From an uncultured Eubacteriales bacterium (lineage in GTDB: Bacteria; Bacillota; Clostridia; Christensenellales; DTU072): a stretch of 13,409 nt of DNA. Position 1 is the stretch's first letter; each line of letters opens with the position of its first letter. The position numbers and the translations under genes are program-made. Of this stretch, positions 1-8,220 are shown in pieces. The stretch is from contig CACXDF010000088.1 in the NCBI GenBank assembly GCA_902766325.1, positions 1-13,409 of the forward strand, in the 5' to 3' direction. The notes below the pieces were generated by a model that saw only the letters and a list, made by a program, of their open reading frames with translations, was not told the origin of the DNA and did no database searches.

Positions 1-2022
1 AACGGAGAAAAAATAAAGTTAAAAGGCGTCAATCATCACGATACCCACCCGGAAAAAGGTTCGGCGATGAGCGTTGAAGATATGGAACGCGACGTGAAGT
101 TGATGAAAGAATATAACGTCAACGCCGTCCGAACTTCCCACTACCCGCCCGATCCCGCGTTCGTCCGGCTTTGTAAAAAGTACGGTCTGTATACCATAGA
201 GGAAGCCGATATCGAGACGCATTGCGCTCACGCGATCAAGAATATGACGTATATCAGCCGAAACGAAAAGTGGAAAGAACGTTATCTCGATCGCGTCAAA
301 AGAATGTACGGTCGGGATAAAAACCTGTGTAACGTTATTCTTTGGTCGCTCTGTAACGAGTCGGGAGGTATGGCTTGCCAAAAATATTGCTACGATTATT
401 TAAAGGCGACGACGGATACGCCCGTTCATTACGAGTGGCAGGGGTTTGAAGAAAAAGCCGTTTCCGACGTTCTTTCCGAGATGTACACGCCGATCGAAAT
501 GATGAAAGAGCGCGCGGCTTCTCGACAAACGAACGCGAAAAGGATGAAGCCCTATCTTTTGTGCGAATACGCGCACGCGATGGGCGTAGGGCCCGGAGCG
601 CTCGAGGACTATGTGGATCTGTTTTTCAGCGACGACGTTTATATGGGCGGTTGCATTTGGGAATGGGCCGATCATGCCGTCTATCATAAGGACAGCAAAA
701 ACTTTACGTACGGCGGCGACCATCACGACTATATCAACGACAAGACTTTCTGCGTCGACGGCGTTTTTCGTCCGGACAGAAAACCGTATACGTCCGCCTA
801 CGTTATGAAAACGGCCTATCGCCCCGTCCGCGCAAGGTATCTTGGCGACGGCAAAGTGGAATTTTTTAATACCGACCGGTTTTTATCGACCGATCGGATG
901 CGCGTTACAGTCAGCATGACGATCGGAGGCAAAAAGGAAGAAGAAAAGACCTTCCCGCTTTTATTAAAGCCGCAAGAAAAGGTCGTCGCCGGGTTTGCAT
1001 ACGCGCCCGGTAAAGACGTGTTTTTGGACGTTATTTATATCGAAAAGGCGACAGGAAAAGAAATCGCGCGGGAGCAAGTCGTTTTCGGCGAAGCTATACC
1101 GAAGACGACACTTTCCGCCGGAAAGTACGAAGCGAAGAAAGAGAAAGGCGTATTGACCGTGGCGTCAAGCGAAACGAAAGTCGCGTTCGATCTGAAGAAA
1201 GGCGGCATATCATCTTATTGCGTCGGCGGAAAAGAACTGATCGGAAAAACGCGCAACAGACAAAAGAAGCCCGGTATCTACAACGAACTGTATCGCGCGT
1301 CAATGAGCAACGATTATCGGATCGACCGAGAATGGCGTCGGATCGGCCTGGATCGCTTTGTTCCCACTCGTCCTAAAACGACGGTTGTTGAAAAAAAAGG
1401 CTTCGTGTGCGTGCGGCAGACCTATCGCCTAAAGAACGTTTTTTCTCCGATCGCCGACGTTACGGACGTTTATCTGTTCGGCAAAGAAGGAATGGAGATG
1501 CGGAGCGAAATAAAGTTGCGTCCGAAGACCATGCTGCCGCGTATCGGTAAAACATTGGAACTCAAAAAAGATTTCGACGTCGTACGATACTACGGGAGAG
1601 GCGATAAAGAAAGTTATCCCGACATGAAAGCGCATGCGCCTATCGGGATATTCAAAAAACAAGGCGACTTCGGAGAAAAGATGATCGTTCCGCAATGTAG
1701 CGGAGAGCGGTGCGACGTAAGGTGGGCTGAAGTTACCGATAAAGAGGGATACGGACTGCGGATCGCCGCAAAAAACAGGCCTTTCGGATTTAACCTCAAC
1801 CACTATACCGAAAATGATATAAAAAAGTGGAAACATATCGTCGATTATCGCGATTTTGACGCGACCTATATCAACGTGGACGGATACTTATGCGGCGTCG
1901 GCAGTAACAGTTGCGGCCCGCTCCCCGAAGAAAAATACAGGATACCCCGTCAAGAGACGTACGAGTATTCGTTTATTTTGTCACCCATTATACCCAAGCG
2001 ATCGAAAGGAGACGAACAATGA
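1..2022 (+). CDS. LacZ-type GH2 beta-galactosidase paralogue, upstream copy (5' end outside window)
   Basis: The frame is open from base 1 (first codons N-G-E-K) to the TGA at 2020-2022, so the true start lies left of the window. By alignment with the next gene, about 339 N-terminal residues are missing, i.e. the sugar-binding and first Ig-like domains. What remains is the TIM barrel (GVNHHD, TSHYPPDP, LCEYAHAMG, GGCIWEWADHA) and the C-terminal LacZ domains ending in GSNSCGPLP. Both expected catalytic glutamates are present: acid/base Glu in CNES (codon 120, 358-360) and nucleophile Glu in LCEYAH (codon 189, 565-567). Oddly, several family-conserved residues differ: WSLGNE reads WSLCNE, ETHG reads ETHC, DEAD reads EEAD, and RAPVDND reads RASMSND. 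The known family reaction is hydrolysis of terminal beta-galactosides. Altered specificity or weak activity in this copy is inference. It overlaps the downstream copy by ATGA, so the two are almost certainly co-transcribed. I withhold the symbol lacZ because of the divergence. Confidence 0.93.
   Translation, partial: NGEKIKLKGVNHHDTHPEKGSAMSVEDMERDVKLMKEYNVNAVRTSHYPPDPAFVRLCKKYGLYTIEEADIETHCAHAIKNMTYISRNEKWKERYLDRVKRMYGRDKNLCNVILWSLCNESGGMACQKYCYDYLKATTDTPVHYEWQGFEEKAVSDVLSEMYTPIEMMKERAASRQTNAKRMKPYLLCEYAHAMGVGPGALEDYVDLFFSDDVYMGGCIWEWADHAVYHKDSKNFTYGGDHHDYINDKTFCVDGVFRPDRKPYTSAYVMKTAYRPVRARYLGDGKVEFFNTDRFLSTDRMRVTVSMTIGGKKEEEKTFPLLLKPQEKVVAGFAYAPGKDVFLDVIYIEKATGKEIAREQVVFGEAIPKTTLSAGKYEAKKEKGVLTVASSETKVAFDLKKGGISSYCVGGKELIGKTRNRQKKPGIYNELYRASMSNDYRIDREWRRIGLDRFVPTRPKTTVVEKKGFVCVRQTYRLKNVFSPIADVTDVYLFGKEGMEMRSEIKLRPKTMLPRIGKTLELKKDFDVVRYYGRGDKESYPDMKAHAPIGIFKKQGDFGEKMIVPQCSGERCDVRWAEVTDKEGYGLRIAAKNRPFGFNLNHYTENDIKKWKHIVDYRDFDATYINVDGYLCGVGSNSCGPLPEEKYRIPRQETYEYSFILSPIIPKRSKGDEQ
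2005..2011 (+). promoter_or_regulatory. Ribosome binding site for the second beta-galactosidase
   Basis: AAAGGAG lies 7 bases before the ATG at 2019, inside the last codons of the upstream gene. It fixes the start at 2019. An in-frame ATG at 1911 would give a longer protein, but its 36 extra residues do not look like a GH2 N-terminus and lie within the conserved 3' end of the upstream gene. Confidence 0.85.
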
Positions 2023-5000
2023 TCTATCAACTGAGGAACAAGAACTATTGTACTTTCGAGGTGATCGAAAAAAATAAGTTACCCGCCCGCGCTTACTTTA
2101 TTCCGTTTTCGGATAAAGGAGAGGCATTGGACGCCGGGCCGACTGAGGCGAGGTACAAGTCCGATCTCGTGACTTGCCTTTCGGGCGAATGGGATTTTCG
2201 CTTTTATAAAGACCCGAAAACGCTCGAAGAAGAATTCGATTCCGATAAATTATCGTTTAATAAGGTCCCCGTTCCGTCGGTCTGGCAATATACAGGCTAT
2301 CTTGCCCCGATGTACGTGAACAGCGCTTATCCGTTCTCTTTCGATCCGCCGCATATTCCCGAGGACGAAGAGCTGGGAAAATACAAAAACAGCTATAACA
2401 GGGCGGGAAAGATCGACGCGAGAGGACAGTATAATTCGATCGGCGTTTATCGAAAAAAGTTTTTCGTCGCCGATAAAAACAAAACGTATACGGTCGCTTT
2501 CCTCGGCGTGACGGCCTGCCTCGATCTGTACGTCAACGGCGCCTTTGTCGGATACTCGGAAGGGGCGCACAACACGGCGGAATTTTTATTGGACGAGTTT
2601 TTGACGGAAGGAGAAAACGAATTGATCGCCGTTGTCCGCCGGTTCTCGACCGGATCGTACCTGGAAGCGCAAGATATGTTTCGTAATGCGGGTATCTTCC
2701 GCGACGTCCTGTTGTACGGAACGGAAAAAGAGCATATCGGCGATTATGAGATAAAAACCGCCTATCGGGGGGAACGAAAATACGACATGACCGTTACCGT
2801 CGCGATAGAAAATGAGTCCGGAGGCGAAGTTGAGATCGTTTTCGACGGAAAGGTCTATAAAAATAAGTGTGAAAACGGCAAGGCGACGTTCAAGTTGGAT
2901 GGACTAACGGTCAAAGAATGGAACGCCGAAACGCCGAACCTTTATACCATAGTCATCGGATTGAACGACAGAGAGTTCTTGACCGACGAGATCGGATTCA
3001 GACGTATCGAAATCAAAGGCGACACCTTTTTCTTTAACGGGAAAAAAATAAAACTTTTCGGCGTCAATCATCACGATACCCATCCGGAAAAAGGCTACGC
3101 GATGAGTATGGAGGATATGGAAAAGGATATCAGGTTAATGAAAGATTATAACGTCAACGCCGTCCGAACCTCCCACTACCCGCCCGACCCCGTGTTCGTC
3201 CGGCTGTGCGACAGATACGGTCTGTACGTGATCGACGAAGCGGATATAGAGACGCACGGAGCTCATGCTTGCGGCGACGTAAGTAAACTCAGCAAGGACC
3301 CGAAATGGAGAGAGCATTATCTTGATCGTGTGAAAAGAATGTTTTTCCGCGATCGTAACCGCTGTTCTGTGACGATGTGGTCGTTGGGTAACGAGTCCGG
3401 CGGCATCTATTGCCAACAATACTGCTACGACTATCTGAAAACGGTGACGGATATCCCCGTACACTACGAGGGCGCCTGTCGAGAAAAGATCGTGGGCTTC
3501 GACGTCGTGTCCGAAATGTATACCAATATCGAGGGTATGAAAAGAAGAGCCGCTTCCCGAAAAACGGACAAACGGCGCAATAAACCCTATTATTTATGCG
3601 AATATTGTCATGCAATGGGTCTCGGCCCCGGTGCGCTCGCCGATTACGTAGAACTCTTTTTGAGCGAGGACGTATACCTCGGCGGTTGCATTTGGGAATG
3701 GGCCGACCACGCCGTCTATCATAAGGACAGCGGAAACTTCACGTACGGCGGCGATCACGGCGAGTACGTGCACGACGGGTGCTTCTGCGTCGACGGACTG
3801 TTCCGCCCCGACCGTAAACCGTATACGTCCGCTCTCCTGATGAAAGCGGCTTATCGCCCCATCCGGGCTCGGTATCTGGGAGACGGAAAAGTCGAATTTG
3901 AGAACGTCAATCGTTTCCGTTCTTCCGATTATATCGAAACGACGGTCGCGCTTTCCGTTTTCGGAGAAGAAAAAGAAGCAAAAGTCCTCCCGCTCACGCT
4001 CGCGCCGACCGAGAAGACAGTCCTACCCTTCGATCATCCGACGGATAAGGACTCTTTTCTGAATATAAAATATGTCGATAAAGAGACCGGACGCAAGATC
4101 GCGGAAGAACAGGTCGTTTTATGCGAGGCTATCCCCGAGATCGTCGAAAAACCGGGCAAAGTAGACGTTGAAAAGAAGGGTAAGACCCTGACTGCGCGCT
4201 TTGAAAACGGACTGAAGATCTCTTTCGACCTTTCTCGAGCCACATTGACTTCTTATTCCGTCCGCGGAAAAGAATTACTTATCGACGAGCCGCAAAACAG
4301 ACATAAACGCTCGGTCTATCCCGAAGTGTACCGCGCGCCCGTCGATAACGATATGCACCTGAAAGCCTTTTGGCATATAAAAGGACTCGATCGCTATAAG
4401 GTCACTCACTCTTGCGTAAAACTGACGAAAAACGGAGATCATCGTCTTAAATTCAGCTATTTTTTACGCCACGGCATTCTGCCGCTTGCCAAGATCGTCG
4501 ACGAGTATGTCTTACGCGAGGACGGCACCGTCCTCGTCGATACCGCTTGTTCCTTCTTCGGTAAGCCTTTGTTTGCGCCCAGAGTCGGCAAGACCTTCGA
4601 ACTTACGGCCGCCTTCGATAAGGTACGCTATTACGGCCGCGGCGACGTAGAAAACTACCCCGATATGAAAGAACATACGAAGATCGGGGTCTACGAAAGG
4701 GAAGGCGACTTCGGCGAAAAAATGATCGTTCCGCAAAACAGCGGCGAACGGTGCGATATGCGATCGGCGGAAGTCACAGACGGCGAAAGCGGTCTTATGT
4801 TCATCGCCGATAAAAAGGCCTTTTCGTTTAATCTCAATCATTATTCCGACAACGATCTTGAGAAGTGGAAACATATTATCGACTACCGTGATCTCGACGC
4901 GACCTACGTCAATATCGACGGCTTTTTAGGCGGTATCGGCAGTAACAGTTGCGGCCCGCTCCCCGAAAAAAAGTACCGTATTCCGAACAAAACGTCCCTG

Positions 5001-5066
5001 CGTTACTCCTTTATCATCGCTCCCGTCTTCTCGAAAAAGCCCGGATCCGCGACGCCCATGCGGTAA
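2019..5066 (+). CDS. lacZ: LacZ-type GH2 beta-galactosidase, full length
   Basis: Encodes 1015 residues, close to E. coli LacZ (about 1023). Domain order fits LacZ: sugar-binding domain (about 40-220, with GSYLEAQDMF and GIFRDV), Ig-like domain (about 222-325), TIM barrel (about 327-620), a linker domain, and the C-terminal large domain (about 745-1010). Family motifs are GVNHHD, TSHYPPDP, DEADIETHG, WSLGNES with acid/base Glu459, LCEYCHAMG with nucleophile Glu528, GGCIWEWADHA and FCVDGLF. The position of E. coli Trp999 appears to be Cys978 (GSNSCGP), which I recall in other Clostridia enzymes. No signal peptide is seen, so it should act in the cytoplasm on imported beta-galactosides such as lactose or glycan fragments. 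The start overlaps the previous stop (ATGA, 2019-2022) with a good ribosome binding site, indicating translational coupling. Overall family is certain; natural substrate is not. Confidence 0.97.
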   Translation: MIYQLRNKNYCTFEVIEKNKLPARAYFIPFSDKGEALDAGPTEARYKSDLVTCLSGEWDFRFYKDPKTLEEEFDSDKLSFNKVPVPSVWQYTGYLAPMYVNSAYPFSFDPPHIPEDEELGKYKNSYNRAGKIDARGQYNSIGVYRKKFFVADKNKTYTVAFLGVTACLDLYVNGAFVGYSEGAHNTAEFLLDEFLTEGENELIAVVRRFSTGSYLEAQDMFRNAGIFRDVLLYGTEKEHIGDYEIKTAYRGERKYDMTVTVAIENESGGEVEIVFDGKVYKNKCENGKATFKLDGLTVKEWNAETPNLYTIVIGLNDREFLTDEIGFRRIEIKGDTFFFNGKKIKLFGVNHHDTHPEKGYAMSMEDMEKDIRLMKDYNVNAVRTSHYPPDPVFVRLCDRYGLYVIDEADIETHGAHACGDVSKLSKDPKWREHYLDRVKRMFFRDRNRCSVTMWSLGNESGGIYCQQYCYDYLKTVTDIPVHYEGACREKIVGFDVVSEMYTNIEGMKRRAASRKTDKRRNKPYYLCEYCHAMGLGPGALADYVELFLSEDVYLGGCIWEWADHAVYHKDSGNFTYGGDHGEYVHDGCFCVDGLFRPDRKPYTSALLMKAAYRPIRARYLGDGKVEFENVNRFRSSDYIETTVALSVFGEEKEAKVLPLTLAPTEKTVLPFDHPTDKDSFLNIKYVDKETGRKIAEEQVVLCEAIPEIVEKPGKVDVEKKGKTLTARFENGLKISFDLSRATLTSYSVRGKELLIDEPQNRHKRSVYPEVYRAPVDNDMHLKAFWHIKGLDRYKVTHSCVKLTKNGDHRLKFSYFLRHGILPLAKIVDEYVLREDGTVLVDTACSFFGKPLFAPRVGKTFELTAAFDKVRYYGRGDVENYPDMKEHTKIGVYEREGDFGEKMIVPQNSGERCDMRSAEVTDGESGLMFIADKKAFSFNLNHYSDNDLEKWKHIIDYRDLDATYVNIDGFLGGIGSNSCGPLPEKKYRIPNKTSLRYSFIIAPVFSKKPGSATPMR

Positions 5067-5093
5067 TGGCAGTTTGACGTAAAAACCGATATC

Positions 5094-5129
5094 AAGGGCG
5101 CAAGACGTTATGAGCTTTGCGCCCTTTTT
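5094..5129 (+). terminator. Intrinsic terminator after the beta-galactosidase pair
   Basis: A perfect 10 bp stem, AAGGGCGCAA (5094-5103) with TTGCGCCCTT (5117-5126), encloses a 13-base loop and runs into a T tract at 5125-5129. It lies 27 bases past the stop codon of the second copy and closes this operon. Confidence 0.85.
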
Positions 5130-5232
5130 AAACGAAGAGACTTTTTATTCCGCAAAGGTTTTCGGAAAGGACGCGGATCGTTTTTTTCATAAGACGACAC
5201 GATGAGTCGCATTTATACCGGCCGGAAGAGAA

Positions 5233-5252
5233 CGAACAATGGCGTTTGTTCG
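5233..5252. other. Inverted repeat upstream of the metallophosphoesterase promoter
   Basis: CGAACAA (5233-5239) and TTGTTCG (5246-5252) form a perfect 7 bp inverted repeat with a 6-base spacer, ending 25 bases before the -35 element. It has no T tract, so it is not a terminator. It could be a regulator binding site. The remainder of the 5130-5277 gap shows nothing I can name. Confidence 0.3.
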
Positions 5253-5277
5253 CTATGATCAGGTTTATGATTGCATC

Positions 5278-5306
5278 TTGAAAATGAACGAATAGTATGA
5301 TATAAT
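5278..5306 (+). promoter_or_regulatory. Sigma-A type promoter of the metallophosphoesterase gene
   Basis: The -35 element TTGAAA (5278-5283) and the -10 element TATAAT (5301-5306) are 17 bases apart, with an extended -10 TG at 5298-5299. Transcription should start near 5313, giving a leader of roughly 34 bases with a ribosome binding site TAAGGAG (5335-5341) five bases before the ATG. Confidence 0.85.
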
Positions 5307-5346
5307 TTAATAAAAAATTTGCTTTAAGTAAATCTAAGGAGTCAAT

Positions 5347-7461
5347 ATGAAGAAAACAAAGGTTATTATTTCCGTTCTTTTGGCCCTTTTACTCGTCGGT
5401 ACGGCGCTTTCGTGCATCGGGTGCAACAAAAAGGATAAAGAGAAAAAGGATTATGTGATCGGTATCATATCCGATCCGCAGATCGTCGCGGCAAGCGACG
5501 TGGGCGACGACGATTATGATTCTTTTTTGGATTTCAACGCAGTCGGTCAGAAGATGCTGTTTATTTCGGAAGCGATCTTAAAGACGGCGGTCGATAAGCT
5601 GATCGAGCAGAAGGTCGACGTTGTTTTGATGCCGGGCGACCTGACCGAAAACGGATCCAAGACCGGACATGAGATGGTGGCAAGCCAGTGCGCGCGTTTG
5701 GAAGCGGCGGGCATACCCGTCTATGCCATGTGCGGCAATCACGATATCAACAAAGATCCGAAAAAGTATATGTCGATCGAAGCGGCCAACGCGCAGGGAT
5801 TGACGATCCACGAGACCTTTTCGGACGGCAGCTGTTCTGTTCGCGTCCCCGGTGTCTCCCCCGCGGAATTTATGGAGATCTATCACGATTACGGATACGA
5901 TAACCCGGTCGCACTCGACAAACTGGATCAACCGCTTCACGTGACCATCACGAAATCGGGTGAGACGGCGCAATACGAATACGACGAAGTGGGCACGATG
6001 AGTTATGTACAGGATCTGCCGGGCAGCAACTTCCGTTTGATCTCTCTCGACGCGGCCAACTATTATGAAGACGAAAACGAAGATACCTATTATATGACTT
6101 ATTACGGTACGAACTACGAAACGAAAATAAGGGGAACGGGGTATCCGGTCATGACCGAAAGACTGCTTGCTTGGACGGAGCAACAACTTATCGCGGCGGA
6201 GTCGGCCGGCAAAAAGCCTCTTGTTATGGCGCATTTTCCGATCAACAATCAGATGGGGGACGTCGTGGGTATGATCACGAACGGCGAGGACAACCGTATG
6301 AACATGGCGGATATCTTGCTTTCGACGTTCGCCGAATATAACGTGCAATACGTCTTTACCGGACATTTACATACGCAACACGAGGCGAGTTATTACAATA
6401 TGACGGAAGGTAATACGGTAACGGACGTGGAAACGGGATGCCTGACTAACTATCCTTTGCCGATGCGTTATATCACTTTCGGCAACGGCGGTACGACCAT
6501 TCGTAACGAGTACCTAAACGGCGTTAAAGAAGAGTACCTTCCCGCTTATCTGAACGACCAGACGATCAAGACGGCCGTTACGACCGATCTGCAAAAATAC
6601 GCGCTGGATCCGTTCATTTACGATAACCTGTTGACGAACTTCGATAACAGGATCAACGACGGCGGACAATACCATTTGTTCTATAAGATATTCGATATGC
6701 TCGATCTGGATCCGGACGGCACGCACAAAGAGCAGCTCGACGATCTTGCTGCCTATATCTATAACGACTTGTATATGGCTTTTATGAAGATGCCGATCTA
6801 CAAGACGGAAGGAAAGACCTCTATTGAGTCCATTTGCGAAAAGTACGGCATTGCGCTTCCCGTATCCGAAAAGTATCAAGGCAAAGGCGTATTCCAGTTC
6901 TTTATTCAAGTGTTGGGTAAGTTCTATAAGTACGACTATGCCAACGACGGCGGTCCGATCGCCTATGACAGTACGGAAGGGCAGATCTTGCGTTACGGAT
7001 TATGCTCTATTTTCGACGTTTTGGCCAACTCTCAATTGTTTGCCAAGTTGCACGCTATCAATTCCGATATCGCCGAATCTGCCATCGGAAACAATTTCCT
7101 CAATAAACTCTTCAAGCAGGGAGAACTCGATCTTTTGTGCGACGATTTTGTTTTTAATGTCGCTACCGTTTTGAATCCCCTTATCAAGGAATATTTCGAT
7201 ATCAAAGGTATGTCTTCCGTTGATCTTGTGTATGCGCTAGAGTCTCTTTTGCCGGCCGGATTGGGAATGGTCGGTTCTAAAATACCCGGTCTGTACAAAG
7301 CAGACGGAACGAAAGCTACTTTGGGCACCGTTTTGGGGATCCCCGTAGAATCGCTTTTGACCGTAGGTACCGTAGACGATACGCCGGTCGTTCAGATCCA
7401 TTTCTTTACTTTATTGAAAGATCTTGTGTTCGATAAAGTGGGAGAAGGTATTTTGAATTAA
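5347..7461 (+). CDS. Putative lipoprotein calcineurin-like metallophosphoesterase
   Basis: The 704-residue product begins with a lysine-rich n-region, a hydrophobic stretch (about 6-22) and two cysteines (Cys23, Cys26). Either could be the lipidated residue, but neither lipobox is perfect, so the product is exported and probably membrane-anchored. Residues about 36-385 carry the metallophosphoesterase signature in order: SDPQ (Asp43), GDLTENG (Asp98), CGNHD (Asn131, His132), MAHFP (His296) and GHLH (His340, His342). In the usual first motif (D-x-H) the histidine is replaced by Gln45. The family hydrolyses phosphomonoesters or phosphodiesters with a two-metal centre; the substrate here is unknown. 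Residues about 390-704 match nothing I recognise and appear mostly helical. The gene stands alone, with its own strong promoter and a hairpin terminator, so it is transcribed independently of the glycosidases. Confidence 0.88.
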   Translation: MKKTKVIISVLLALLLVGTALSCIGCNKKDKEKKDYVIGIISDPQIVAASDVGDDDYDSFLDFNAVGQKMLFISEAILKTAVDKLIEQKVDVVLMPGDLTENGSKTGHEMVASQCARLEAAGIPVYAMCGNHDINKDPKKYMSIEAANAQGLTIHETFSDGSCSVRVPGVSPAEFMEIYHDYGYDNPVALDKLDQPLHVTITKSGETAQYEYDEVGTMSYVQDLPGSNFRLISLDAANYYEDENEDTYYMTYYGTNYETKIRGTGYPVMTERLLAWTEQQLIAAESAGKKPLVMAHFPINNQMGDVVGMITNGEDNRMNMADILLSTFAEYNVQYVFTGHLHTQHEASYYNMTEGNTVTDVETGCLTNYPLPMRYITFGNGGTTIRNEYLNGVKEEYLPAYLNDQTIKTAVTTDLQKYALDPFIYDNLLTNFDNRINDGGQYHLFYKIFDMLDLDPDGTHKEQLDDLAAYIYNDLYMAFMKMPIYKTEGKTSIESICEKYGIALPVSEKYQGKGVFQFFIQVLGKFYKYDYANDGGPIAYDSTEGQILRYGLCSIFDVLANSQLFAKLHAINSDIAESAIGNNFLNKLFKQGELDLLCDDFVFNVATVLNPLIKEYFDIKGMSSVDLVYALESLLPAGLGMVGSKIPGLYKADGTKATLGTVLGIPVESLLTVGTVDDTPVVQIHFFTLLKDLVFDKVGEGILN

Positions 7462-7480
7462 AAAAAGGAAAGATAATGAA

Positions 7481-7508
7481 AACCGCACCGTAACGGTGCG
7501 GTTTTTTT
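7481..7508 (+). terminator. Strong intrinsic terminator between convergent genes
   Basis: AACCGCACCG (7481-7490) pairs perfectly with CGGTGCGGTT (7494-7503) around a 3-base loop, followed by seven Ts at 7502-7508. It lies 19 bases after the metallophosphoesterase stop. The four As before the stem could give weak termination of the convergent minus-strand operon that ends at 7533. Confidence 0.92.
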
Positions 7509-7532
7509 ATGCGTTTTATTAAACGGAATTTT

Positions 7533-8204
7533 TTACAGTTCCGCTTGTTCCAAAGGTTTGAGCAGGAGGACTTTTCCTTTTTCGACCATTTTCGGGAAAG
7601 CGTCGATATTTACGGTAATGGGCGGGAAAGTGTTATAGTGCATAGGGATGACCGTTTCGAAATCGAAAAAGTGATTGCAAGCGTAGGCCATCGCTTTCAT
7701 ATCGGCGGTGAAGTGCCCTCCGACGCAGAGAATGCCGATATTCGGACGGTAGAACTCGTTTATTAGTTTCATATCCGAAAAGACGGCTGTGTCGCTGCTG
7801 AAATAGATACGGTCTTTGCCCAATTCGACGACGAATCCGGCCGGTTCTCCGGTGTAGACGCCGTCGTAGCTACTGGAGTGGTCGGCGCGGACTAAAGATA
7901 CGGCGATATCGGACGAGAGACAAACGGTCCCGCCGAAGTTCATGCCGATCGTCCGGATGCCTTTTTCGGAAAAGAGAGAACAGAGTTCGACGATGCCGAT
8001 CACGGTCGTATTTTTGCCGGCGACGGAAAAGGCGGAGCCGATATGGTCGTCGTGTCCGTGCCCGGCCAGGATGAAATCGGGATTTTTAACTTGCGGGTAT
8101 TTTTTTAAGACTGCTTTTTCGTCGGTAAAGAAAGGGTCGAGCAGGATGGTTTTGTTTCCGTACTCAAGCAGGAAAGATGCGTGGCATAAGTAAGTTATTT
8201 TCAT
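7533..8204 (-). CDS. UPF0173 family metal-dependent hydrolase (metallo-beta-lactamase fold)
   Basis: The 223-residue product matches the UPF0173 family (B. subtilis YtkL type, about 226 residues) over its whole length. The metal motif H-x-H-x-D-H is HGHDDH (49-54). Further expected ligands are His109 in RADHSSSYD, Asp138 in SSDTAVFSDM and His189 in IPMHYNTFP. The last two blocks are characteristic of this family. No signal peptide is visible, so it is cytoplasmic. The physiological substrate of UPF0173 proteins is not established as far as I know. The start at 8204 has AAAGGAG (8212-8218 on the plus coordinates) seven bases upstream. Only 16 bases separate it from the GH110-like gene before it, so it is the last gene of that operon. 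Confidence 0.93.
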   Translation of the reverse strand: MKITYLCHASFLLEYGNKTILLDPFFTDEKAVLKKYPQVKNPDFILAGHGHDDHIGSAFSVAGKNTTVIGIVELCSLFSEKGIRTIGMNFGGTVCLSSDIAVSLVRADHSSSYDGVYTGEPAGFVVELGKDRIYFSSDTAVFSDMKLINEFYRPNIGILCVGGHFTADMKAMAYACNHFFDFETVIPMHYNTFPPITVNIDAFPKMVEKGKVLLLKPLEQAEL

Positions 8205-8220
8205 AATCGTTCTCCTTTTA

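Larger units (their letters stand above)
1..5066 (+). repeat. Tandem gene duplication of GH2 beta-galactosidase
   Basis: The region 1-1990 is paralogous to about 3036-5030 at an offset of 3035-3038 bases. Similarity is visible at DNA level. A 30-base block starting at 1900 recurs exactly at 4938, and the segments around 25 and 3060, and around 640 and 3680, are nearly identical. At protein level a 70-residue stretch of the barrel differs at about 12 positions, while the middle of the C-terminal half is much more diverged. This points to an old tandem duplication rather than an assembly artefact. Confidence 0.85.

Noticed and set aside
1911..2018. Longer start for the second beta-galactosidase at 1911
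   Set aside because: The extra 36 residues are encoded by the conserved 3' end of the upstream gene in another frame, and the proper ribosome binding site is at 2005-2011.
1..2022. Pseudogene call for the upstream beta-galactosidase
   Set aside because: All 673 sense codons in the window are open, both catalytic glutamates remain, and the translational coupling to the next gene is intact.
5233..5252. LexA-type SOS box
   Set aside because: The half-sites CGAAC and GTTCG are separated by 10 bases rather than the four expected for the Gram-positive LexA site.
5578..6366. 262-codon minus-strand frame inside the metallophosphoesterase gene
   Set aside because: It is antisense to a gene with clear catalytic motifs, is rich in R, V, H and I in the way of antisense translations, and has no recognisable domain.
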